Source of the DNA: Gammaproteobacteria bacterium
GTDB lineage: Bacteria; Pseudomonadota; Gammaproteobacteria; Burkholderiales; Rhodocyclaceae
DNA: 64,000 nt
Direction: 5' to 3'
Assembly: GCA_029289235.1 (NCBI GenBank)
Contig: JARFTZ010000048.1
Coordinates: 1 to 64,000 of the forward strand
Shown here: in pieces, positions 14,885-24,125 of the stretch
How positions within the stretch are numbered: the first letter of the stretch is position 1
Layout of the letters: the number at the start of each line of letters is the position of its first letter
Notes under the pieces: model-generated
Databases searched by the model: none
The model's input: only the letters and a program-made list of their open reading frames with translations
What the model was told of the DNA's origin: nothing
Made by a program: the position numbers and the translations under genes

Positions 14885-15470
14885 TGGCAACCTCCTTGCT
14901 GAGGTCCTTGGCACGCGCCAGGACCATGTTGAACGCCTCCGTCGCCGCTGCGACGTTGCCTTGCGCGACCTTTCCGGAGAATTTGGCGTTGATCGCCTTG
15001 CACACCGATTCCAGCTTCAGCATCCCGGAAAGCGCGGCGAACCCGGCCAGCAGCGGCACGTTCGGCACGGGGCGGCCGACGTGCTTGAGCCCCAAGTCGA
15101 TCGCCGGCAGCGTGCACAGGCGATTGGCAGGGAAGTCACGCACCAAGTCCGCGATGCCCAATTCTTCAAACGTGTGCTTGGTGTTGATCAGGACGAAACC
15201 ATCCTTCTTCAGGCCGGCGAACACATCGATCTGACGAAGCAAGGTCGGATCCTGGATGATCAAGGCATCCGGCATCATGATCGGCTCACGCAAGCGGATC
15301 TCGCGATCAGCGACACGGCAGAAAGCCACCACCGGCGCTCCTGTCCGCTCCGAACCAAAACTCGGGAAGGCTTGTGCATGACGCCCTTCCTCGAATGCGG
15401 CGATCGACAACATTTCCGCCGCCGTCACCACCCCCTGGCCTCCGCGGCCGTGAATACGCACTTCGAACAT
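14877..15470 (-). CDS. porG: 2-oxoacid:acceptor oxidoreductase, gamma subunit
   Basis: A 197-residue gamma subunit beginning MFEVRIHGRGGQGVVTAAE, the family hallmark, with FPSFGSERTGAPV following. It is the first gene of the operon gamma-alpha-beta-NAD(P)H subunit; GGAGAGTGT precedes ATG 15470. No separate delta (ferredoxin) gene is present, and the ferredoxin domain at the end of the NAD(P)H subunit may replace it. A good sigma-70 promoter is found about 100 bases upstream. Confidence 0.9.
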   Translation of the reverse strand: MFEVRIHGRGGQGVVTAAEMLSIAAFEEGRHAQAFPSFGSERTGAPVVAFCRVADREIRLREPIMMPDALIIQDPTLLRQIDVFAGLKKDGFVLINTKHTFEELGIADLVRDFPANRLCTLPAIDLGLKHVGRPVPNVPLLAGFAALSGMLKLESVCKAINAKFSGKVAQGNVAAATEAFNMVLARAKDLSKEVANA

Positions 15471-15563
15471 ACACTCTCCGATCCGTTGATTATCGAAGCC
15501 ACCCCACCCACAACCCACCGACTTGATGAGTTAATGGAACTAAACGATGATGGTTAAGAACTA

Positions 15564-15592
15564 ATTGTACAACTGGAATTCCGAATTGTGAA
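15564..15592 (-). promoter_or_regulatory. Sigma-70 promoter of the por operon
   Basis: On the minus strand TTCACA (15592-15587) and TACAAT (15569-15564) are 17 bases apart, in the AT-rich gap before porG. This is the best promoter match in the region; the leader would be about 85-90 bases long. Confidence 0.6.
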
Positions 15593-15659
15593 ACGATATT
15601 TCAATTATCAAAATCCGATCGAAACAGTGCGGTATTTCGTGGCGCCACGCGCATAAAAA

Positions 15660-15685
15660 GACGCCCCGGCCATGGCCGGGGCGTC
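15660..15685 (-). terminator. Terminator of the pilT-pilU operon
   Basis: A perfect 26-base palindrome (GACGCCCC GGCC and its complement) lies 28 bases past the pilU stop and is followed on the minus strand by a T-rich run. Confidence 0.85.
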
Positions 15686-15712
15686 TTAGCGGAGAAACGA
15701 AAAACTGGCGGG

Positions 15713-16849
15713 TCAGACGACTTCGAGGTGACCAATCCCCGAATTGAGGTCGCGGTCCTTCGATTCCTTGCTGTGCAGCTTGATCTGCAGGCGCAGGTCG
15801 TTGATCGAATCGGCGTTCCGCAGCGCATCCTCGTAGGTGATGCGCCCGGCCTCGTAAAGATCGAAAAGAGCCTGATCGAACGTTTGCATTCCGAGTTCGC
15901 GGGAACGCTTCATGACTTCCTTGATTTCGTGCACCTCCCCCTTGAAGATGAGATCGGAAATCAGCGGCGAGTTGAGCATGACTTCGACAGCCGCCACGCG
16001 CCCCTTGCCGTCCTTTTTCGGCAACAAGCGTTGCGAAACAAGCGCGCGAAGGTTCAGCGAGAGGTCCATCAACAGCTGATGGCGGCGTTCCTCAGGGAAA
16101 AAGTTGATGATCCGGTCGATCGCCTGGTTCGTGCTGTTGGCATGCAGCGTGGCAAGGCACAGATGCCCCGTCTCGGCGAAGGCGACTCCGTAGTCCATGG
16201 TGTCCCGGTCCCGGATTTCACCCATCAGGATGACGTCCGGCGCCTGCCGCAGGGAATTCTTCAGGGCGGCTTCCCAGGAATCGGTATCCACCCCTACCTC
16301 GCGTTGCGTGACGATGCAGCCCTTGTGCTCGTGGACGAATTCGATCGGGTCTTCGACCGTGATGATGTGCCCCTGGCTGTTCCTGTTGCGATGATCGACC
16401 AGGGCGGCCAGCGATGTCGTCTTACCCGTCCCGGTGCCGCCGACGAAAATCACCAGTCCGCGCTTGGCCATGGCGATGTCCTTGAGCACCGTCGGCAAGC
16501 CGAGTTCATCGAGCGTCGGAATCGTCTGGTTGATGGTCCGGCAGACCACGGCCACCCGCCCTTGCTGGATCAGCGCATTGACCCGGAAGCGCCCGATCCC
16601 CGACGGCGAAATGGCGAAGTTGCATTCTTTCGTCGCCTCGAACTCCGCCGCCTGACGATCGTTCATGATCGAGCGGGCCAACTCGGCCGTATGCTGCGCC
16701 GTCAGCGCCTGGTTCGAGACCGGCGTCACCCGCCCATCGACCTTGATTGCCGGCGGGAAATTCGCCGTGATGAAGAGGTCCGACCCGTTTTTCTGCGTCA
16801 TCAGACGCAGCAGGTCTTGCATGAATTTCAAAGCCTGATCGCGTTCCAT
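15713..16849 (-). CDS. pilU: Type IV pilus retraction ATPase PilU
   Basis: A 378-residue hexameric secretion-type ATPase. The Walker A is GGTGTGKT; the Asp box (ITVEDPIEFVHEH), Walker B (DVILMGEIRD) and His box (GHLCLATLHANS) are all visible. The long C-terminal tail after QTFDQALFDLYEAGRI distinguishes PilU from PilT. It works with PilT at the inner membrane to power pilus retraction and twitching. It lies 21 bases after pilT and is followed by a strong terminator. Confidence 0.95.
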   Translation of the reverse strand: MERDQALKFMQDLLRLMTQKNGSDLFITANFPPAIKVDGRVTPVSNQALTAQHTAELARSIMNDRQAAEFEATKECNFAISPSGIGRFRVNALIQQGRVAVVCRTINQTIPTLDELGLPTVLKDIAMAKRGLVIFVGGTGTGKTTSLAALVDHRNRNSQGHIITVEDPIEFVHEHKGCIVTQREVGVDTDSWEAALKNSLRQAPDVILMGEIRDRDTMDYGVAFAETGHLCLATLHANSTNQAIDRIINFFPEERRHQLLMDLSLNLRALVSQRLLPKKDGKGRVAAVEVMLNSPLISDLIFKGEVHEIKEVMKRSRELGMQTFDQALFDLYEAGRITYEDALRNADSINDLRLQIKLHSKESKDRDLNSGIGHLEVV

Positions 16850-16870
16850 GGTGTTCCTCTATGCAGATGT

Positions 16871-17917
16871 TCAAGCGCCCGGGAAGGAATCCTTGTTCGC
16901 CGCGCGCGCGCGCGCTTCGGCGCCCGAAACGACATTGCGGCGAACAAGTTCGAGAAGGCTTTGATCAAGCGTTTGCATGCCGAGTTGCGCGCTGGTCTGG
17001 ATCACCGAATACATCTGCGCCACCTTGTTCTCGCGGATCAGGTTGCGGATGGCCGGGGTGCCGATCATGATCTCGTGCGCCGCCGTCCGGCCCATGCCGT
17101 CCTTGGTCTTGAGCAGCGTCTGCGAAATGACCGCGCGCAGCGACTCGGAGAGCATCGAGCGCACCATTTCCTTCTCCGCCGCCGGAAACACGTCGACCAC
17201 CCGGTCGATGGTCTTGGCCGCGCTGGAGGTATGCAAGGTGCCGAAGACGAGGTGGCCGGTTTCCGCGGCCGTCAGGGCGAGGCGGATCGTCTCCAGATCG
17301 CGCATTTCGCCGACGAGGATGACATCCGGATCCTCCCGCAGCGCCGAGCGCAAGGCATTGGCGAACGACAGGGTGTGCGGACCGACCTCGCGCTGGTTGA
17401 TCAGGCACTTCTTCGACTCATGCACGAATTCGATCGGATCCTCGACCGTGAGGATGTGCGCGTGATCGTTCTCGTTGATGTGATTGATCATGGCGGCCAA
17501 GGTCGTGGACTTGCCCGAACCTGTCGGCCCGGTCACCAGAACGACCCCGCGCGGATACTCCGAAATCTCCTTGAAAATGCGCGGACAACCAAGATCCTCG
17601 AGGGTGAGCACCTTGGACGGAATCGTCCGGAAGACAGCACCGGCACCGCGATTCTGCACGAAGGCGTTAACCCGGAAACGCGCAAGGTTGGGAATCTCGA
17701 ACGAGAAGTCGCACTCCAGCGTTTCCTCGTAATGCTTGCGTTGCGCATCGTTCATGATGTCATACACCATGGCGTGCACATCCTTGTGCTCCATCGCCGG
17801 CAGGTTGATCCGGCGAACGTCGCCATGCACGCGGATCATCGGCGGCAACCCTGAGGACAGATGCAGGTCGGAAGCCTTGTTCTTGACGCTGAAAGCGAGC
17901 AGTTCGGTAATGTCCAT
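16871..17917 (-). CDS. pilT: Type IV pilus retraction ATPase PilT
   Basis: A 348-residue ATPase with Walker A GPTGSGKS, the Asp box (ITVEDPIEFVHES read as LTVEDPIEF), Walker B DVILVGEMRD and the PilT-specific C-terminal AIRNLIRE motif required for retraction. It starts MDITELLAFSVKNKASDLHL, as in typical PilT. It is the first gene of the pilT-pilU pair and divergent from yggS, 66 bases away. The Pil-Chp chemosensory genes that would control it lie 15 kb away on the same strand. Confidence 0.96.
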   Translation of the reverse strand: MDITELLAFSVKNKASDLHLSSGLPPMIRVHGDVRRINLPAMEHKDVHAMVYDIMNDAQRKHYEETLECDFSFEIPNLARFRVNAFVQNRGAGAVFRTIPSKVLTLEDLGCPRIFKEISEYPRGVVLVTGPTGSGKSTTLAAMINHINENDHAHILTVEDPIEFVHESKKCLINQREVGPHTLSFANALRSALREDPDVILVGEMRDLETIRLALTAAETGHLVFGTLHTSSAAKTIDRVVDVFPAAEKEMVRSMLSESLRAVISQTLLKTKDGMGRTAAHEIMIGTPAIRNLIRENKVAQMYSVIQTSAQLGMQTLDQSLLELVRRNVVSGAEARARAANKDSFPGA

Positions 17918-17983
17918 CAGGGTGCATCCTCAAGGGAAATCGGGGGGTGTTATACTTCCGGGCCGCTCCGAGCGAAGCCGATT

Positions 17984-18673
17984 ATGACAACAATCTCTGC
18001 CAACCTGCAAGCCGTTCTGGCACGGATCCGCAGCGCCGCGCAGTGTTGCGGACGGTCGCCCGACGACGTGCGTTTGGTCGCTGTCAGCAAGACGCAGCCC
18101 GCCGCGTTCGTGCGCGAGGCAGCGGCGGCTGGCCAGCTTGCCTTCGGCGAGAACTACGTGCAGGAAGGCGTGACCAAAATCACCGCGGTCGGCTTGCCCA
18201 ATCTGGAGTGGCACTTCATCGGCCCGTTGCAGGGCAACAAGACACGCCCGATCGCCGAGGCATTCCACTGGGTACACTCGGTCGACCGTCTCAGGATCGC
18301 GGAGCGTTTGTCAGCGCAGCGCCCCGAAACGTTGCCACCGCTGCAGGCATGCCTGCAAATCAACATCAGCGGAGAAAAGACCAAGAGCGGAATTGCGCCC
18401 GACGACGCCCTGTCATTGGCCACACGGATTGCTCAACTGCCCCGCCTCAAACTGCGCGGCCTGATGACAATCCCCGAGGCCTGCGACGATTTCGCGCAGC
18501 AGCGGCAACCCTTTCGACAGTTGCGCGAATTGTTCGACCATCTCAACAATCACGGTCTTGCACTGGACACGCTCTCCATGGGCATGTCAAATGATCTTGA
18601 AGCCGCCATCGCGGAAGGCGCCACACTGGTCCGCGTGGGAACGGCACTCTTTGGGGAAAGACACACATCATGA
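17984..18673 (+). CDS. yggS: YggS-family pyridoxal-5'-phosphate homeostasis protein
   Basis: A 229-residue PLP-binding alanine-racemase-fold protein (PLPBP/PROSC family). The PLP lysine is in VAVSKTQP; FGENYVQEG, WHFIGPLQGNK and the phosphate-binding SMGMSNDLEAAI are all present. It has no known catalytic activity and buffers PLP pools. ATG 17984 begins the family-like sequence. Its stop overlaps the proC start (ATGA), the conserved yggS-proC pairing. Confidence 0.95.
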   Translation: MTTISANLQAVLARIRSAAQCCGRSPDDVRLVAVSKTQPAAFVREAAAAGQLAFGENYVQEGVTKITAVGLPNLEWHFIGPLQGNKTRPIAEAFHWVHSVDRLRIAERLSAQRPETLPPLQACLQINISGEKTKSGIAPDDALSLATRIAQLPRLKLRGLMTIPEACDDFAQQRQPFRQLRELFDHLNNHGLALDTLSMGMSNDLEAAIAEGATLVRVGTALFGERHTS

Positions 18674-19482
18674 AAATCACCTTCCTTGGCGGCGGCAACA
18701 TGGCCACCGCCCTTATTGGCGGCCTTCTGAACAATGGCTTCCCGGCCAATGAAATCGCCGTCATCGAGATCAACGAGGAAAACCGCGCCAATCTCGAACG
18801 CTCGTTCAGCATTCGCGCCCATGCCAAGGCGGATGCCGCCGCGCTCAGCTGCGACGCCCTGCTGCTCGCGGTCAAGCCCCAGCACATGCGCGAAGCGTGC
18901 ATTCCGCTGCAACCGTTCATCGACCAGCAGCTTGTCATCAGCGTCGCCGCCGGCCTCCGGCTCAGTGATCTGTCTCGCTGGCTCGGCGGGCATGATCGCC
19001 TGATCCGCGCGATGCCGAACACCCCGGCCCTGATTGGCGCCGGTGTCACCGGACTCTACGCCCTGCCCGGCGTTTCCGAAGCGGAGCGCCTTGGCGCAGA
19101 ACGCATCATGCACGCCGTCGGCAGCACGGTCTGGGTGAACGAGGAGTCGCAAATCGATGCGCTGACGGCGATTTCCGGCAGCGGCCCGGCCTATGTCTTC
19201 TACTTCATCGAATCGCTGTACCAGGCAGCGACCGAACTCGGCTTCACCCCGAAACAAGCCCGCCAGTTATCGATCGAAACCGTCCTCGGGGCAGCGCGGC
19301 TCGCCGCCCTCTCGGAAGAACCCGCCAGCGTCTTGCGCGAGCGTGTCACCTCGAAAGGCGGGACGACCGAGGCAGCGCTGCGCACCATGGCCGAGCATGG
19401 ACTGAAAGAGGCAATCATCGCGGGCACCAAGGCAGCCAACGCCCGGGGCGGTGAACTCGCCGACCTGCTGGGCAAGGACTGA
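18670..19482 (+). CDS. proC: Pyrroline-5-carboxylate reductase
   Basis: A 270-residue enzyme that reduces pyrroline-5-carboxylate to proline with NAD(P)H. The Rossmann motif ITFLGGGNMATALIGGL is at the N-terminus; the substrate-binding part includes SGSGPAYVFYFIESLYQAA and the C-terminal SKGGTTEAALRTM. It overlaps yggS by four bases and is followed by yggT after one base. Confidence 0.96.
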   Translation: MKITFLGGGNMATALIGGLLNNGFPANEIAVIEINEENRANLERSFSIRAHAKADAAALSCDALLLAVKPQHMREACIPLQPFIDQQLVISVAAGLRLSDLSRWLGGHDRLIRAMPNTPALIGAGVTGLYALPGVSEAERLGAERIMHAVGSTVWVNEESQIDALTAISGSGPAYVFYFIESLYQAATELGFTPKQARQLSIETVLGAARLAALSEEPASVLRERVTSKGGTTEAALRTMAEHGLKEAIIAGTKAANARGGELADLLGKD

Positions 19483-19483
19483 G

Positions 19484-20032
19484 ATGGCCGGCCCCTTGAT
19501 CCAGGCACTGCTGCTGATCGTAAACTCCGTCGTCGGTTTTTTCTCGATTATTCTGCTGGCGCGATTCTTCATGCAGATGCGACGCGTTCCGTTCAACACG
19601 CCGGCCGCCTCTTTTGTGCTCAAGCTGACCAACTGGCTGGTTCTGCCGCTGCGCAAGGCCATTCCCGCTGTCTTCGGACTCGATTCGGCCAGCCTGGTCG
19701 GCGCGTACCTCCTGCAGATTCTTGCGCTTTCTGTCCTGCTGCTTCTCCAGTCAAGGCTGATCCCTCCCAACCCGGCCGAAATCGCCATCTTCATTCTTTT
19801 TCAGGGAATGCTGTCCGTCCTGCGCCTCTGCGTTTATTTGTTCATCGGATTGCTTATTGCGCAGGCCATTCTGTCCTGGGTCAATCCGTATTCGCCCCTC
19901 AGCCGCCCGATCGGTGCGATGACCGATCCGCTTCTGCGGCCGCTGCGACGAATCATTCCTCCGATCGCCAACGTCGACCTGACACCGCTGATCGCCATCC
20001 TCGCAGCCCAAGTGGTGTTGCTGTTCCTCTGA
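19484..20032 (+). CDS. yggT: YggT-family membrane protein
   Basis: A 182-residue integral membrane protein made of two YggT repeats, each with about two hydrophobic segments. LLARFFMQMRRVPFNTPAA in repeat one and SWVNPYSPLSRPIGAMTDP followed by LLRPLRRIIPPI in repeat two are the family motifs. YggT proteins have been linked to osmotic tolerance and, in Gram-positives, to division placement. The exact function here is unknown. Part of the conserved yggS-proC-yggT-DUF167 operon. Confidence 0.9.
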   Translation: MAGPLIQALLLIVNSVVGFFSIILLARFFMQMRRVPFNTPAASFVLKLTNWLVLPLRKAIPAVFGLDSASLVGAYLLQILALSVLLLLQSRLIPPNPAEIAIFILFQGMLSVLRLCVYLFIGLLIAQAILSWVNPYSPLSRPIGAMTDPLLRPLRRIIPPIANVDLTPLIAILAAQVVLLFL

Positions 20033-20039
20033 CACGGCT

Positions 20040-20333
20040 ATGCCCGAGTGGCTTCATCACCACGGCACGCGCACGACGCTGACGCTGCACGTCCAGCCGG
20101 GAGCGAAGAAAACGGAGATCGCCGGCCCCCATGGCGACGCGTTGAAAATCCGCCTCCTGGCGCCACCCGTCGACGGCAAGGCCAATGCAGCCCTGCTGGA
20201 TTTCCTGGCAAAGCGACTTGGCGTGGCCAAATCGAAAATCGCGCTGATCAGCGGCCAAGCCTCACGACGAAAAGTGGTCGAAATCGACGAAAACGTCGCC
20301 GATCTGGAAAAGCTCCTGCTCGCCCGAGCCTGA
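20040..20333 (+). CDS. DUF167/YggU-family protein
   Basis: A 97-residue protein of the UPF0235/DUF167 family, with the conserved VQPGAKKTEIAG, LAPPVDGKANAALLDFLA and SGQASRRKVV. The function of the family is unknown. It is the last gene of the yggS operon, seven bases after yggT, and its stop is four bases from the stop of the convergent pyrC'. Confidence 0.9.
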   Translation: MPEWLHHHGTRTTLTLHVQPGAKKTEIAGPHGDALKIRLLAPPVDGKANAALLDFLAKRLGVAKSKIALISGQASRRKVVEIDENVADLEKLLLARA

Positions 20334-20336
20334 CGC

Positions 20337-21593
20337 TCAGATTGAGAAGACGACGCGCCCGCCCACGAGGGTTGTGCGCACCCGCCCGGACAATTCCCAG
20401 CCGAGGAACGGCGTATTTTTCCCCTGGCTGTGCAGTGCCTCCGGCCTCACGCACCAGGGCTCTTCGGGGTCAAAGACGCAGATATCGGCGCGCTGCCCGA
20501 CGCCAAGCGAACCGGCATCGACACCCAGAGCCACGGCAGGATCGCTGGTCACGCGGGCAATCGCCGCAGCCAATGGAACACCGTCCTCAGCCGCCCATTT
20601 GCAAACCAGAGGCAACAGCAATTCCAGTCCGACGGCGCCGGGCGTCGCTTCGGCGAACGGCAACTGCTTTCCATCCTCGTCAACCGGCGTGTGGTCGGAA
20701 CAAACCGCCGCCACCCCTTCGGCAACCGCAGCGCGCAGTGCAGCACGGTCGCTACTGGCGCGGAGCGGGGGATCGAAGCGGGCGTGGCTATCGAAATAGC
20801 CGACATCCGTCTCCGAAAGATGCAGGTGGTGAATCGCCACGTCGCAGGTGACGTTCACGCCGCCCGCCCTGGCCTCGCGAATCAACGCAATTCCGGCCGC
20901 CGAGGAGATCTTGGAAAGATGCAGGCGCACCCCGGTCTCGCGCGCGAGATGCAGCGCCGTAGAAATCGCCAGCGTTTCCGCGCACACCGGAATGGCAGCC
21001 AAGCCAAGCCGCGACGCCACTTCGCCGTCATGCGCGACGCCGTTGAGCGCGAGGTAATGATCCTGAGGCTGCAGGCGGATCGCGAAACCGAAGGTTGCCG
21101 CATATTGCATGGCGCGAAACAGGATCTGGGTATCGAAAATGGGGCGGGTGGCCTGCGAGAAGGCGATACAGCCCGCCCGCGACAACCCCGCCATTTCCGC
21201 GAGTTTTTCGCCGGCAAGTTGCTGCGTCAGCGCACCCACCGGAAATACGCGGGCAAGGCCGATCGACTCGCTGCGCTGCACGAGCCGCTCGACGAGACTG
21301 TGCTCATCCAGCGGCGGCTTTGTGTCTGGGGGACAGGCAACCGACGTCACACCCCCGGCGACTGCCGCGAGAAGCTCCGCGTCGAGATTGGTCAATCGCG
21401 CGGAAAGATCGACCAAGCCGGGACACACGATACAACCGGCGGCATCGATCGTGCTGTCCGCGGCAAAACCCAGCGGAGCATCTCCGACCGCGCAGACCAC
21501 CCCGTTGGCCACGAACACATCGGCTTGCGCATCGATGCTGTTTCGCGGATCGATCAGCCGGCCGCCTTTGATATGGATGCTTTGCTCTTGCAT
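20337..21593 (-). CDS. pyrC: Dihydroorotase-like protein (PyrC'), probably non-catalytic
   Basis: A 418-residue amidohydrolase-fold protein of the dihydroorotase family. The canonical metal-binding DxHxH at the start of the barrel is replaced by VDLSARLT, with no histidine. The later conserved DHTPVDEDGK loop remains. Such PyrC' or PyrX proteins form the scaffold of the class A aspartate transcarbamoylase dodecamer of pseudomonads without dihydroorotase activity; the adjacent pyrB (three bases away) supports that role. A separate catalytic dihydroorotase should be encoded elsewhere in the genome. Confidence 0.85.
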   Translation of the reverse strand: MQEQSIHIKGGRLIDPRNSIDAQADVFVANGVVCAVGDAPLGFAADSTIDAAGCIVCPGLVDLSARLTNLDAELLAAVAGGVTSVACPPDTKPPLDEHSLVERLVQRSESIGLARVFPVGALTQQLAGEKLAEMAGLSRAGCIAFSQATRPIFDTQILFRAMQYAATFGFAIRLQPQDHYLALNGVAHDGEVASRLGLAAIPVCAETLAISTALHLARETGVRLHLSKISSAAGIALIREARAGGVNVTCDVAIHHLHLSETDVGYFDSHARFDPPLRASSDRAALRAAVAEGVAAVCSDHTPVDEDGKQLPFAEATPGAVGLELLLPLVCKWAAEDGVPLAAAIARVTSDPAVALGVDAGSLGVGQRADICVFDPEEPWCVRPEALHSQGKNTPFLGWELSGRVRTTLVGGRVVFSI

Positions 21594-21596
21594 TGC

Positions 21597-22556
21597 TCAG
21601 TTCCCCGCCAGAATGCTCATCACTGCCATACGCACGGCAATGCCGAAGGTTACCTGCGACAGGATCACCGCCTGCGGCCCGTCCGCCACTTCAGAATCGA
21701 TCTCCACCCCACGGTTCATCGGCCCCGGGTGCATCACGATGGCATCCGGCCTGGCCAGCGCGAGCACCTCGGGCGTCAGGCCATAGGACCTGAAATACTC
21801 CTTGGCCGAAGGCAACAGCGCCCCGTTCATTCGTTCGTTCTGCAGACGCAGCATGATCACCACATCGCAGTCGCGGACACCTTCGCGCAAATCGTAAAAC
21901 ACGCGCGCGCCCATTTGCTCGATATCCGTCGGCAACAAGGTTCTCGGCCCAACGGCACGAACTTCCGCCGCGCCGAGAGCCCCAAGCGCCTGGATATCCG
22001 AGCGCGCAACCCGGGAATGCAGGATGTCGCCGACAATCGCCACCTTCAGCCCCGAAAAATCCTTCTTGAAGTGACGGATCGTGTACATGTCCAGCAAGCC
22101 CTGCGTCGGATGGGCATGTCGCCCGTCGCCCGCGTTAACCACGTGCACATCGTCACGACCGGTCCGCCGCAGGTGGTCGGCAATCAGGTAAGGCGCGCCG
22201 GACGACGCATGCCGCACCACGAACATGTCCGCATGCATCGAAACGAGGTTGTCGACGGTATCGAGCAGCGTTTCGCCCTTGGCCGTCGACGAACGCGCCA
22301 CGTCCAGATTGATGACATCGGCGGAAAGGCGCTTGGCGGCGATTTCGAAGGTCGTGCGCGTCCGGGTCGAGTTTTCGAAGAACAGGTTGAACACGCTTTT
22401 CCCGCGGAGCAGCGGCACCTTCTTCACGTCCCGGTCGGAGACCTCGAGAAAGCTGGAGGCCGTATCGAGAATGTGCACCAGCACATCGCGCGGCAACCCG
22501 TCGATCGACAGCAGGTGGGTCAACTCACCGTGGGCATTGAGCTGCGGGTTATGCAT
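21597..22556 (-). CDS. pyrB: Aspartate carbamoyltransferase catalytic subunit
   Basis: A 319-residue enzyme catalysing carbamoyl phosphate + aspartate to carbamoyl aspartate, the committed pyrimidine step. The carbamoyl-phosphate loop [30 protein letters not shown] and the C-terminal [12 protein letters not shown] are intact. ATG 22556 is chosen because GGAGG lies about ten bases upstream; another ATG nine bases earlier sits directly on the Shine-Dalgarno. It overlaps the pyrR stop by eight bases. Confidence 0.95.
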   Translation of the reverse strand: MHNPQLNAHGELTHLLSIDGLPRDVLVHILDTASSFLEVSDRDVKKVPLLRGKSVFNLFFENSTRTRTTFEIAAKRLSADVINLDVARSSTAKGETLLDTVDNLVSMHADMFVVRHASSGAPYLIADHLRRTGRDDVHVVNAGDGRHAHPTQGLLDMYTIRHFKKDFSGLKVAIVGDILHSRVARSDIQALGALGAAEVRAVGPRTLLPTDIEQMGARVFYDLREGVRDCDVVIMLRLQNERMNGALLPSAKEYFRSYGLTPEVLALARPDAIVMHPGPMNRGVEIDSEVADGPQAVILSQVTFGIAVRMAVMSILAGN

Positions 22557-23055
22557 GATCGACATACCTCCATTGCAGACGACCGGAAGCGTCGGGCTCA
22601 AGCACCAGTTCCCGGGAATCGGCCAACTCGACCTGCCACGCGCAGAACTCCGCGTAGATGGGCAATTCGCGCCCGCCCCGGTCTGCCAGAACAGCCAGGC
22701 GAACACTGGCCGGGCGACCGTAATCGAACAGCTCGTTGATCGCCGCCCGGGTCGTCCGCCCCGTGTAGAGCACGTCATCGACAAGAATCAGTGGCCGCCC
22801 TTCGACTTCGAATGGAATGCTTGTCGGCTTGACCTGCGGATGCAGCCCTTTCTCGCCGAAGTCGTCACGATAGAACGAGACGTCGATCAACCCGATCTCG
22901 CCCGGCAGGCCGAGCAGTTCGCTCAGCCGGCGAGCGATCCACGCCCCGCCGCTATGAATACCGACCAGCATGGTTCCGGGTTGCAGGTTCGGGCGAATCA
23001 TCTCCGCAAGCGCAACGCATTGCGCTTCGGCATCAGGTAAGGTCGGGAGAGACAT
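22549..23055 (-). CDS. pyrR: PyrR-type regulator/uracil phosphoribosyltransferase
   Basis: A 168-residue phosphoribosyltransferase-fold protein with the PRPP loop [20 protein letters not shown] and the N-terminal [10 protein letters not shown]. In Gram-positives PyrR binds pyr mRNA; in proteobacteria it sits first in the pyr operon, where its regulatory role is less clear. I saw no PyrR-type attenuator before it: its start overlaps ruvX by 23 bases. Confidence 0.93.
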   Translation of the reverse strand: MSLPTLPDAEAQCVALAEMIRPNLQPGTMLVGIHSGGAWIARRLSELLGLPGEIGLIDVSFYRDDFGEKGLHPQVKPTSIPFEVEGRPLILVDDVLYTGRTTRAAINELFDYGRPASVRLAVLADRGGRELPIYAEFCAWQVELADSRELVLEPDASGRLQWRYVDHA

Positions 23056-23515
23056 GGCAAGAGGAATCCGTAGGGTTTTCAGAAATTCTTTGGAAGAAGG
23101 ACTGCAGAATGACCTGCGCGGCCACGGCATCCAGGTGCTCCTTGGCACCCCTCGCATTGTAGCCACTTTCACGCAGCCTTTCCTCGGCCTCGGCCGAGGA
23201 AAGGCGCTCGTCGGCGTAATCGACGGGAATCCTGAAGCGGCCGCGCAACTGGTTGGCGAAGCGGGTACAGCGAGCCGTCATCGCATGCGGCGAACCGTCG
23301 AGCGCAACCGGGAGCCCGACGACCAGCCCCGCCGGCTTCCATTCAGCGATCAGCGCGGCGATGGCCGAAAAGCGCTCGTCGGTGCGTTCGCTGCGGATCG
23401 TTTTCAACGGGTGCGCCAATCCGAGCGGCCACTCGCCGACTGCGACGCCGATCCGTTTTTCTCCGAAATCGAAAGCCAGGTACGTGCCGCGCCTGGACGC
23501 GCCGCCCTCAGGCAT
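23033..23515 (-). CDS. ruvX: RuvX/YqgF-family Holliday junction resolvase-like nuclease
   Basis: A 160-residue RNase H-fold protein. The first acidic site is in [28 protein letters not shown] and [13 protein letters not shown] are the other family motifs. YqgF/RuvX proteins are implicated in pre-16S rRNA 5'-end processing and possibly junction resolution. ATG 23515 overlaps the algH stop by eight bases; ATG 23524 is an alternative. It lies in the widely conserved algH-ruvX-pyrR-pyrB order. Confidence 0.93.
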   Translation of the reverse strand: MPEGGASRRGTYLAFDFGEKRIGVAVGEWPLGLAHPLKTIRSERTDERFSAIAALIAEWKPAGLVVGLPVALDGSPHAMTARCTRFANQLRGRFRIPVDYADERLSSAEAEERLRESGYNARGAKEHLDAVAAQVILQSFFQRISENPTDSSCHVSPDLT

Positions 23516-24068
23516 GACCCGCATGACCGGCCAGGTTGGCCGGATCGATTCCGAGGAGCTGGAGTGCCGAAGAAAATTTCTGCTCGTGCGGCAATTCGAA
23601 AAGAATCCGCGGATCGGCGGGAACGGTAAGCCAGGCATTCTGGGCGAGTTCATGTTCGAGCTGCCCCGCCCCCCACCCGGAATAACCCAGCGTGATCACC
23701 ATATCGCGCGGCGAGCCCGCCAGCCCGAGCGACTGGAGAACGTCGCGCGAGGTCGTGAGCCCGATATCGCTGCTGACCGCGAGGGTAGACTGCCAGGTTC
23801 CCAGCGGACGGTGGAGGACAAACCCCCGGTCCGTCTGCACCGGTCCGCCAAAAAGCACGGGCGAATCGCCGAGCCCTCCCGCGTCCAGCGGCACATCAAT
23901 CTTCCGGAACAAGGTCGCCAGGCTCATGTCGATCGGTCGATTGACAATCACGCCGAGCGCGCCTTCATCGTTATGTTCGGCCACGAACACCAGCGATTTG
24001 GCAAAATAGGGATCCTCCATCGTCGGCATGGCGATGAGGAAATGATTGGTTAGACTCAGGCTGGCCAT
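23508..24068 (-). CDS. algH: AlgH/YqgE-family protein
   Basis: A 186-residue protein with the conserved start [28 protein letters not shown] and [14 protein letters not shown]. The molecular function of this family is unresolved; the name comes from an alginate-production locus in Pseudomonas. First gene of the algH-ruvX-pyrR-pyrB-pyrC' run, divergent from the photolyase gene 57 bases away. Confidence 0.92.
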   Translation of the reverse strand: MASLSLTNHFLIAMPTMEDPYFAKSLVFVAEHNDEGALGVIVNRPIDMSLATLFRKIDVPLDAGGLGDSPVLFGGPVQTDRGFVLHRPLGTWQSTLAVSSDIGLTTSRDVLQSLGLAGSPRDMVITLGYSGWGAGQLEHELAQNAWLTVPADPRILFELPHEQKFSSALQLLGIDPANLAGHAGHA

Positions 24069-24125
24069 GGTGGCGCGTATTTTATCGCTCTATCGCTGCA
24101 ACCTGATGCAAAAAAGGGGACGTTC

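Noticed and set aside
15728-17854. Plus-strand frame of 708 codons across pilU and pilT
   Set aside because: It is the antisense of two well-supported ATPase genes and shows no recognisable domain.
20430-22739. Plus-strand frame of 769 codons across pyrC' and pyrB
   Set aside because: It is the antisense of the pyrimidine genes, with low-complexity basic composition.
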